Origin: Blakeslea trispora
Lineage: Eukaryota > Mucoromycota > Mucoromycetes > Mucorales > Choanephoraceae
DNA: 64,000 nt
Assembly (NCBI GenBank): GCA_025331445.1
Contig: JAIWNE010000005.1
Span: 434,001 to 498,000, forward strand
Direction: 5' to 3'
A program made the translations under genes and the position numbers. Of this stretch, positions 58,379 to 64,000 are shown one piece after another. The notes beneath the pieces were generated by a model, which was not told the origin of the DNA, ran no database searches, and saw only the letters and a list, made by a program, of their open reading frames with translations. Each line of letters begins with the position of its first letter. The first letter of the stretch is position 1.

Positions 58379-61343
58379 GCTTGCGTCCCAACCCATCTCT
58401 CTCAACAGAGATAGGTTTAGTAGGAGGTCGCCTTCAACAGTTCGCGACACAATGGATTCAACTCTTCCCAAACCATCACCTCTTGTCATCCGTCCAACAC
58501 GGTTTCAAAATTCCTTTCCATACACCTCCTCCTCTCAAAAACGCCCTCCCTTGTTCCAACATTTCCGCCGCCACTTCCGGAAACCTACCATCCGATTTAG
58601 ACGATGCTCTTATGGAATTACTGCAGAAGAACGCCATCGAGCAAGTCGACCAGTCGGACGCCTACTCCAGCTTCGTAAGTCCTATATTTACCGTTCCCAA
58701 GAAAACAGGCGGGGTAAGGCCAGTTTTCAACTTGAAAGCACTCAATCAATATGTGGAGTGTCCTCACTTCAAAATGGAGACCATACAGGACATAGCACTA
58801 ATGATCAAACCAAAGGACTACATGGTTTCCATAGATCTCTCGGATGCATTCCTTCATCTCCCTCTTCATCCCAGTTCTCGCCGATTTCTTCGCTTCCGCT
58901 GGAAGAACCAACTTTACCAGTTCTGCACCACACCTTTCGGCCTGAACATAGTCCCGTACTGGTTCACCAAAATAACACGCCCCATTGTAGAATGGGCACG
59001 GCAACAGGGTATCCGGCTAGCAGCTTACCTAGACGATTGGATCATTATGGGCGAATCAGTAGAGTTGGTCCGCCAACATACAACCATGATCCTCTCTTGT
59101 CTTCGCAATCTAGGTTGGTTAGTAAACCTCAAGAAATCCAATCTGCAGCCATCGCAGCACATCGAGCATCTGGGGTTTCTTCTGAACACAGAAACCATGC
59201 AGGCCTCATTACCTGGCAAGAAGCTACGAGACCTTCTGAGGGCTCTTCGTCAAGTTTGCCGCCAACCATGCCAAACTCCTCGCAGAGTACAGAGCTTGAT
59301 TATGCGACTTCAGGCAGCAACCTTCGCAGTATTTCCAACGCGCCTGTACACACGACACTTACTATATCAGAAGAACCAATGGATGCGATCCGATCCTCGA
59401 TGGGATGTGCCTCAACCCCTGAGTCCTCTAGCGATGGAAGAGTTGAAATGGTGGATAGACAACTTGGCGAGTTGGAATGGCCGTTCCCTGATTCCCTCAA
59501 CAGCGTCAGCAACCCTTTATGTAGACGCATCCAATACCGGATGGGGATGCTCTTACCAGAACCAGACAGCCTTTGGACATTGGACACACGAGGAAAGTAT
59601 GCAACACATCAATTGGAAGGAACTGATGGCAGCATTCCTTGCCTTGAGAGCATTCCCTCAACTTCACCAACAACATGTCTTGATTCGTACAGACAACACG
59701 ACTTCGCTCGCATACATCAAGAAACAGGGAGGTACCCGATCCTACGACCTGATGTATCTTGCGACCAAGCTCTGGAAATGGTGTTTGAAGAGAGGACTAA
59801 CGCTCTCAGCTCAGCATATACCAGGGATCGACAACAAGACGGCAGACATGCAATCGCGACGACTCTTCTACAAGAATCAATGGCAGGTAAAACCAAGCGT
59901 ATTTCGCTCCATCATCAGGCTGTGGTCAATTCGCCCAGATGTGGACCTATTCGCCGATCGAACAACGAACCTGTGCGCAAAATACGTCTCGTGGAAGCGC
60001 GACCCAGGCGCATGGCAGATAGACGCCTTCTCCCTAAAGTGGTCACAATTCCGATTGCCGTGGATCAATCCACCTTGGAACTTGATAATGAGGTATGTCG
60101 AGAAAATACGTCGAGAGAGAATATCTCAACCTTCTGTCCTCGTAACCCCGTATTGGACGAGCGCACCTTGGTTTCCGTTCCTTCAGCAAATGGCTCTCTG
60201 CCAGCCTCTCCTCCTTTACCAGCCGGACATACAGCCAACATCACCGCTGACAACATGCCCATTGACCGCAACCAAATCCAGTCTCTCCGTTTGGATGCTC
60301 TCCGCGGCTCCTCTTTGAGCGCGGGCTTGTCAGCAGAATCATTGGCTCTCATACACCATCCTCGTTTAGTTGACTCAGCCACCAACCGTTCATACAAAAG
60401 GGGACAAGAACTGTTTGTTGTGTGGGCCTTAGAGCAGGACGTCAGTCCCACCAAGTTCAGCACATCTGATTTGACTAACTTCCTATCTCATCTGTTTCAC
60501 TCACGAGGTTACCAGATTGGCACCTTACGACTTATACGTTCTGCTGCTACCCATCTTCACGAAGCGCCCGATTCTCTGCGAAACCCGGATAACAATCCGA
60601 TCACAGCGCTACTTGATTCTTTGGCTCATCAAGCACCTCCTCGCCCCCAATATAAATCTAAAGTCGACCTTTCCAAAACTCTGAAGTTTTTAGCCAATGT
60701 TCCTTCCACTGTCTCTACCTCATTGGCCTCTCTTCAGCCAAAGGTCGCATTTTTGCTTGGGATGGCTGCTTTTCTCCGTCCGTCAGATCTGCATCGCATT
60801 GACCTCTCTAGCTGCAAAATTGACACTGCGGGTTCGCTTTGCTTTGACGTTGTTGCTCCAAAAGAGCGCCGCAAGGGCCAACGAATCATCAAAACGCTCA
60901 CTGTTCATTCACACGCAAATTCGTCGAACCTCTGTCCTGTTCGTGCTTTTACTGCGCTTCGTGACCATCCTCGTGCCAGATCGTTAAGGTCGCCCAAATC
61001 CTTATTCGTTCACTCGACTAAACCAGGTCAGCCCATCCTTGTCACTACAATTTCCTCCTGGATTCGCCGCCTTGTCCGCTTATCTACCACGGAACCAAGG
61101 GTGTCTCTTCGGTCTGTTGCTGCCACACTGGCCTTAGAAAATGATGTCCCTCTTCAGGACATTATCACTTTGGGGAACTGGTCTTCCTCATCGACCTTTG
61201 AGCAGCACTACCGACGCCATACAATGCTCCGTACGGATTTTACTTCTGTGGTTCTTTCCCCTGGTACTCTGCCCTCTCATGACGAAGATACTGATGATGA
61301 TATTTTTGCGGACGCTCCTTCGGATTTTCCTTCCGATTCTTAA
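58236..61343 (+). CDS. DIRS tyrosine recombinase
   Basis: The open frame starts at about 58194; the first ATG is 58236. The recognisable recombinase lies in the last 350 residues. SAM-like core-binding sequence includes SYKRGQELFVVWALEQDVSP. The catalytic domain has FLRPSDLHRI (first Arg), a VSLRSVAATLALENDVPLQ region (second Arg block), ITLGNWSSSSTF (Trp) and QHYRRHT (nucleophile Tyr). These enzymes join element circles to genomic DNA through a covalent 3'-phosphotyrosine. The preceding about 650 codons overlap the RT frame and are Arg/Ser/Pro-rich, so the true start may be nearer 60100 or depend on splicing. The C-terminus is acidic. Confidence 0.85.
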   Translation: MSVNLPLPLPLPRLGPLSRIFGGITLPNRTTRFRTRNQFQRPTASISKLASQPISLNRDRFSRRSPSTVRDTMDSTLPKPSPLVIRPTRFQNSFPYTSSSQKRPPLFQHFRRHFRKPTIRFRRCSYGITAEERHRASRPVGRLLQLRKSYIYRSQENRRGKASFQLESTQSICGVSSLQNGDHTGHSTNDQTKGLHGFHRSLGCIPSSPSSSQFSPISSLPLEEPTLPVLHHTFRPEHSPVLVHQNNTPHCRMGTATGYPASSLPRRLDHYGRISRVGPPTYNHDPLLSSQSRLVSKPQEIQSAAIAAHRASGVSSEHRNHAGLITWQEATRPSEGSSSSLPPTMPNSSQSTELDYATSGSNLRSISNAPVHTTLTISEEPMDAIRSSMGCASTPESSSDGRVEMVDRQLGELEWPFPDSLNSVSNPLCRRIQYRMGMLLPEPDSLWTLDTRGKYATHQLEGTDGSIPCLESIPSTSPTTCLDSYRQHDFARIHQETGRYPILRPDVSCDQALEMVFEERTNALSSAYTRDRQQDGRHAIATTLLQESMAGKTKRISLHHQAVVNSPRCGPIRRSNNEPVRKIRLVEARPRRMADRRLLPKVVTIPIAVDQSTLELDNEVCRENTSRENISTFCPRNPVLDERTLVSVPSANGSLPASPPLPAGHTANITADNMPIDRNQIQSLRLDALRGSSLSAGLSAESLALIHHPRLVDSATNRSYKRGQELFVVWALEQDVSPTKFSTSDLTNFLSHLFHSRGYQIGTLRLIRSAATHLHEAPDSLRNPDNNPITALLDSLAHQAPPRPQYKSKVDLSKTLKFLANVPSTVSTSLASLQPKVAFLLGMAAFLRPSDLHRIDLSSCKIDTAGSLCFDVVAPKERRKGQRIIKTLTVHSHANSSNLCPVRAFTALRDHPRARSLRSPKSLFVHSTKPGQPILVTTISSWIRRLVRLSTTEPRVSLRSVAATLALENDVPLQDIITLGNWSSSSTFEQHYRRHTMLRTDFTSVVLSPGTLPSHDEDTDDDIFADAPSDFPSDS
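58381..60318 (+). CDS. DIRS reverse transcriptase, RNase H and methyltransferase-like polyprotein
   Basis: Open for 645 codons in a frame -1 relative to gag, with no ATG at its start, so recoding, reinitiation or splicing is needed. The RT has VSPIFTVPKKTGGVRPVFNL, MVSIDLSDAFLHLPLHPSSR and the catalytic YLDD (about residues 216-219). RNase H follows with LYVDASNTGWG, NWKELMAAFLAL, IRTDNTTSLAYIKK and GIDNKTADMQSR. Downstream, VDLFADRTTNLCAKYVSWKR and WINPPWNLI (NPPW about residues 562-565) fit the DIRS methyltransferase-like domain. The whole region overlaps the recombinase frame, so about 1.9 kb is open in two frames at once. Confidence 0.88.
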   Translation: MRPNPSLSTEIGLVGGRLQQFATQWIQLFPNHHLLSSVQHGFKIPFHTPPPLKNALPCSNISAATSGNLPSDLDDALMELLQKNAIEQVDQSDAYSSFVSPIFTVPKKTGGVRPVFNLKALNQYVECPHFKMETIQDIALMIKPKDYMVSIDLSDAFLHLPLHPSSRRFLRFRWKNQLYQFCTTPFGLNIVPYWFTKITRPIVEWARQQGIRLAAYLDDWIIMGESVELVRQHTTMILSCLRNLGWLVNLKKSNLQPSQHIEHLGFLLNTETMQASLPGKKLRDLLRALRQVCRQPCQTPRRVQSLIMRLQAATFAVFPTRLYTRHLLYQKNQWMRSDPRWDVPQPLSPLAMEELKWWIDNLASWNGRSLIPSTASATLYVDASNTGWGCSYQNQTAFGHWTHEESMQHINWKELMAAFLALRAFPQLHQQHVLIRTDNTTSLAYIKKQGGTRSYDLMYLATKLWKWCLKRGLTLSAQHIPGIDNKTADMQSRRLFYKNQWQVKPSVFRSIIRLWSIRPDVDLFADRTTNLCAKYVSWKRDPGAWQIDAFSLKWSQFRLPWINPPWNLIMRYVEKIRRERISQPSVLVTPYWTSAPWFPFLQQMALCQPLLLYQPDIQPTSPLTTCPLTATKSSLSVWMLSAAPL

Positions 61344-61353
61344 TACTCTGGAT

Positions 61354-61466
61354 AAGCAATGTAATTCGTTCTTGTCAATTTCGACGGTCTCACTCAATTC
61401 TGAGAGAATTTCATTCGACCTTGAATTGTTCTCTTAGACCAGAGAAATAGACAAGAACGAATTACA
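61354..61466. repeat. DIRS internal complementary region
   Basis: Its first part is the reverse complement of the left terminus (57283-57353). Its second part (ending attaca) is the reverse complement of the right terminus, which now lies at 62556-62602. The junction cttgaattgtt shows how the two ends meet in the circular intermediate. Confidence 0.9.
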
Positions 61467-61575
61467 GCCCTCCCTCCCTTTTTAATTGACCTGAGCTCAT
61501 TTTATTGATCAAGGTACAAATATAATAGAAAAAATTTCTTTTTATTTTCGCTATTTTAAATGAATAAAGATGATA

Positions 61576-62551
61576 GAGATATATTCAAAAATTATCGCTC
61601 CGAAAATCGACTTTTTTTTTTCATATCGTGACTACCTCATGAGACATGAGTCTACAGAGTTGAGACTACCATGGTTGAATAGCGTTTTTCTTCTACTTTC
61701 ATCTCTACTATTTATTATGGCTCTTAAAAAGTGTTTATACAATCGTGTCTTAGATTCCACTAAATTCTCAGACGAAACTTACATCCTAATAAGTCGAATG
61801 TACCAGGTACTCATCGATGGGACTTTTGACGAACCCCATATTCAAGGCTTGGACCTACGTACTAGACTAAGTTACATTCTTGGCATCACGCCTCATGCAT
61901 CACAAAGAGCGATTGCTATAGCAAATGGCAAAGCGGAAGGTTCCGTAAGTAGACCTGTAGGTCGTCCTTGCAAGAGTCTTAGAACGGAATATAGTTCTGC
62001 CGTAACAAAGATTGTCAAGAATAACAATCAAATAGGCTACCCAAACACAGTCAAAGCGATACCAGTAGCGTTGAAAGACGCCTATTTCTTTGATATATTT
62101 CATCAATCACTTTTGAGACATTTTCATGAGCTGAATATGAGATACAAAAATGGTAAAAGGAGACATATTAGACATGAAGAGAAAGCTTGACGAAGACCTA
62201 AAGAGGGTTCCTGAAAACCATCTTCTCAAAGTCTGGAAAGGTTGTATTGTTCAAGCAAGGGTGTACCATCAGGATTTCCTCAAGTTAAATGAGTCAGAGG
62301 AGCCTCTGGAAGAAATTCATAATGTTGAAATGACTTCTTCCTGAGTTTGAATTTGTACAAAATTAATTATCATTTCAAAAAAAATTGTTTTTGTTGCTCA
62401 TCACATTCAACCTTTTCAATCCTAACAAAAAGTAGATAAAAAAAAATTGGCCATTTTTCTGAGCCTAACGGTACTACTTTCATTAAATTCTGATAACTGC
62501 AACTAGAGAAAATCAAAAACGGGGCGGGGCGATAATTTTTGAATATATCTC
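61576..62551 (+). mobile_element. Nested 976-bp Tc1/mariner-like element, internally deleted
   Basis: Flanked by TA on both sides (61574-61575 and 62552-62553). The 27-bp terminal inverted repeats (gagatatattcaaaaatta onward) match at 26 of 27 positions. It is inserted in the DIRS right terminal repeat. It keeps the N-terminal part of a transposase gene and a short 3' coding remnant, but no DDE catalytic domain. It is therefore non-autonomous and would need a helper enzyme. Confidence 0.88.
61717..62190 (+). CDS. N-terminal DNA-binding part of a mariner-like transposase
   Basis: From ATG 61717, 157 codons. Blocks LSYILGITPHASQRAIAIA and VGRPCKSLRTEYSSAVTKIV, then HQSLLRHFHELNMRYKNG, match the first 130 codons of the larger transposase at 62820-63646 (LLGITSNAVKQATRIS, IGRPPCEIERDYISVVKSVV, KQTLLRDMHTLKLRYKQG). 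These are helix-turn-helix segments with a GRP AT-hook-like link. A downstream frame at 62150-62344 (VPENHLLKVWKGCIVQARVY) looks like the transposase C-terminus, so the catalytic centre has been deleted. If made, the product could bind terminal repeats without cutting; that is inference. Confidence 0.65.
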   Translation: MALKKCLYNRVLDSTKFSDETYILISRMYQVLIDGTFDEPHIQGLDLRTRLSYILGITPHASQRAIAIANGKAEGSVSRPVGRPCKSLRTEYSSAVTKIVKNNNQIGYPNTVKAIPVALKDAYFFDIFHQSLLRHFHELNMRYKNGKRRHIRHEEKA

Positions 62552-62602
62552 TAAAGCAATGTAATTCGTTCTTGTCTATTTCTCTGGTCTAAGAGAACAA
62601 TT

Positions 62603-64000
62603 TAACAAATAAAATAAAGTCTTTCTTAATACCTTATCTAAAAATATATTCAAAAAGTCTCGCCTCAATAATCTTTTCTTGTTGTGACTGTTATGTGTGA
62701 AAAGCACTCTCTTTTCTCTCTTATCACCGTTAAGAAATAAGTTCTCATAAAACACTTTATCCAAAGCCCGTCTTAGATTCTCCTGAATTCACAAATAAAA
62801 CTTTTGTTCCTCAAGTTGAGTGTACGATGTAGTCAAGGAAAACAAATTAAAAAACGACCATTCCAAGAAGCCAGAAACCCAAGAGACTTTTATTAAGCTT
62901 CTTGGCATTACAAGTAATGCCGTTAAGCAAGCAACTCGTATAAGCAATTCCCAGTCGAAAGCTTCCGAAAAGAGGCGTATTGGCCGCCCTCCTTGTGAAA
63001 TCGAGAGAGATTATATTTCAGTCGTGAAGAGTGTTGTCAAAAACTTCAAAAAGGTCTTCCAGCCACTGTAAAGACTGTTAAAAAAGCTTTGAAAGACAAG
63101 TATAATATCGATGTATCAAAACAGACTCTTTTGAGGGATATGCATACCTTAAAGTTGCGATACAAACAAGGTATCCACAGAAACATCAACCGTGATTCTT
63201 ATGCCAATGTTGAATATCGACACAAGTATGTCAGTGAAAGGCTACAAAGCCCGAATGGAAAATGCAGACCAATCAAGCCTGAGGTGTTTCTTGATGAGTC
63301 ATATTGCCATCTTGACCATCATGCTAAGAAGATTTGGGCTCCTGTTAAGAATTTAATCAATGAGTTTGGACGAAAACCAATGATGGTGATTTTTGCTGCA
63401 TTTGTTATTTTTAGGGAGGGTAGAAGGGTTGACGCTGAAATGATCAAAGACAGCGTAACTGTGTGGCCAGTCAATGGTGGAAAGAATGTCAATCCTGACT
63501 CTCATGACCACTTCACTGCCGAAAAGTTTGAACGGTTGTTCGAGAGACTTGGCAAGTCACTCTTGCCTTATGGTAGCTGTATCATCCATATGGATGGTGC
63601 ATCCTATCATAAGCGCAAACTAAGCCCTACCCCCAAACAGAGGTAGTAAGAAGAAGAAGATTGCGGATTGGTTGATGCAGTAAAAATGCATGGAATTGGA
63701 TGAGAAGAGCAATCCAAAGAAGATGAAGAAGGAGGCTCTTCTGGACCCGGTTAAACAGTTAGGAGTCAAGCCTACATTTGGATGCCACGAGTGTATTCAG
63801 TCAATTCGAAACAGAACCCGAAAGCCATTGCGGTTTATGTGATGGGATATTCACAACAAAGCACATGCTTGGACAGCATTTATCTACTGTGCATTGTATG
63901 AGCGAAATGTACATCAACAGCTATCCCAGATCAGTTGAGAAAAGAGAACTTAGTGTTACAGCTAATGAAGAAGAGCAAGACGAAGATAACTTTGAACTGG
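62603..64000 (+). mobile_element. Second mariner-like element, partial, degenerate transposase
   Basis: Begins near 62639 with aaatatattcaaaaagtctc, similar to the nested element's terminal repeat, and runs off the window. The transposase reads from about 62820 to the edge in several frames. The DDE-type blocks are EVFLDESYCHLDHHAKKIW and CIIHMDGASYHKRK. Frameshifts occur at the A-run near 63046 (KNFKK to LPATVKTVKKAL) and after 63610, with stops near 63679 and 63839. The C-terminal sequence is therefore broken. It is a dead relative of the nested element and starts about 35 bp past the DIRS right end. Confidence 0.7.
62820..64000 (+). pseudogene. Tc1/mariner-like transposase, frameshifted
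   Basis: Helix-turn-helix and AT-hook-like (RRIGRPP) N-terminus, then a DDE domain with first Asp in FLDESYCHLD and second Asp in IIHMDGASYH. The third acidic residue was not located. Coding frame changes at about 63046 and 63610. Later blocks IADWLMQ, DPVKQLGVKPTFGCHECIQS and an acidic end continue the family pattern past stop codons. Confidence 0.7.

Larger units (their letters stand above)
57283..62602 (+). mobile_element. DIRS-type tyrosine-recombinase retrotransposon carrying a nested mariner element
   Basis: Left end attcaaggtcg at 57283 and right end gagaacaatt at 62602 are joined, overlapping by att, in the internal complementary region at 61354-61466. Inverted terminal repeats include a near-perfect 70-bp core (57358-57427 against 61502-61571). 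Inside are three long ORFs in three frames: gag-like, reverse transcriptase/RNase H/methyltransferase-like, and tyrosine recombinase. This is the standard DIRS layout, whose replication is thought to use a circular intermediate inserted by the recombinase without target duplication. The right terminal repeat is split by a 976-bp mariner-like insertion; without it the element is about 4.34 kb. No nonsense codon or frameshift is seen in the ORFs. Confidence 0.93.
61480..62602. repeat. DIRS right terminal inverted repeat, split by an insertion
   Basis: Inner part 61480-61575 and outer part 62552-62602 are contiguous in the inferred original. Left-end comparison predicts the empty site gatgaTAaagcaatg, and removing the nested element restores exactly that. 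Confidence 0.9.

Noticed and set aside
57283..62602. LTR retrotransposon (Ty3/copia)
   Set aside because: No integrase or protease is seen, the ends are inverted rather than direct repeats, and a tyrosine recombinase plus internal complementary region are present.
1..64000. CRISPR arrays, bacterial operons, prophage
   Set aside because: No regularly spaced repeats with spacers were seen. Spliced genes and fungal-type elements show this is eukaryotic DNA.

Overview
The window looks like nuclear DNA of an early-diverging filamentous fungus, most likely Mucorales (Mucoromycota). The evidence is AT-rich spacers, many short introns (about 50-90 nt), small spliced genes packed 0.3-2.5 kb apart, and mobile elements of types known from that group (APE-type LINE, DIRS, Tnp2-like and Tc1/mariner-like elements). 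No species can be named from the sequence alone. Exon joins below were worked out by hand from splice signals, frame and protein-family continuity. Where a total CDS length is given it is a multiple of three.

Layout. 1-4115 is accessory: the 5' part of a minus-strand coiled-coil gene, and a divergent Tnp2/CACTA-like transposase copy with two nonsense codons. 4252-38960 is gene space: a cyclin, a mitochondrial carrier, an acidic GPI-type secreted protein, sulfiredoxin, a GDSL phospholipase B, gamma-tubulin complex protein 2, a Rab5 GTPase, an arrestin-domain protein, a CorA/Mnr2-type Mg2+ transporter, mitoribosomal protein mS35, a GH17 glucanase, two neighbouring GNAT acetyltransferases, a Golgi-type apyrase and ER protein disulfide isomerase. 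38961-43809 holds a tRNA-Tyr gene and a 4.75-kb non-LTR retrotransposon inserted exactly at the tRNA 5' end, with a 15-bp target-site duplication equal to tRNA nucleotides 1-15. 45402-51494 is again gene space: an ABHD13/Bem46-type hydrolase, a Kre9/KNH-like secreted protein with a lysine-rich tail, a Cys-rich GPI-type protein and a zinc-finger protein. 51495-57282 contains mostly decayed gene and repeat remnants.

57283-64000 is a transposon nest. A DIRS-type tyrosine-recombinase retrotransposon with three uninterrupted overlapping ORFs, inverted terminal repeats and an internal complementary region carries a 976-bp Tc1/mariner-like element inserted at a TA inside its right terminal repeat. 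A second, related and frameshifted mariner-like element follows and runs off the window.

The host genes do not form one pathway. Several serve secretion and the cell surface (PDI, GH17, Kre9-like, two GPI-type proteins, apyrase, GDSL phospholipase), and others serve endosomal trafficking and receptor turnover (Rab5, arrestin). The signals most worth following up are the tRNA-targeted LINE with its UAAUG ORF1/ORF2 junction, and the DIRS element whose internal complementary region still records the terminus that the nested mariner element disrupted.
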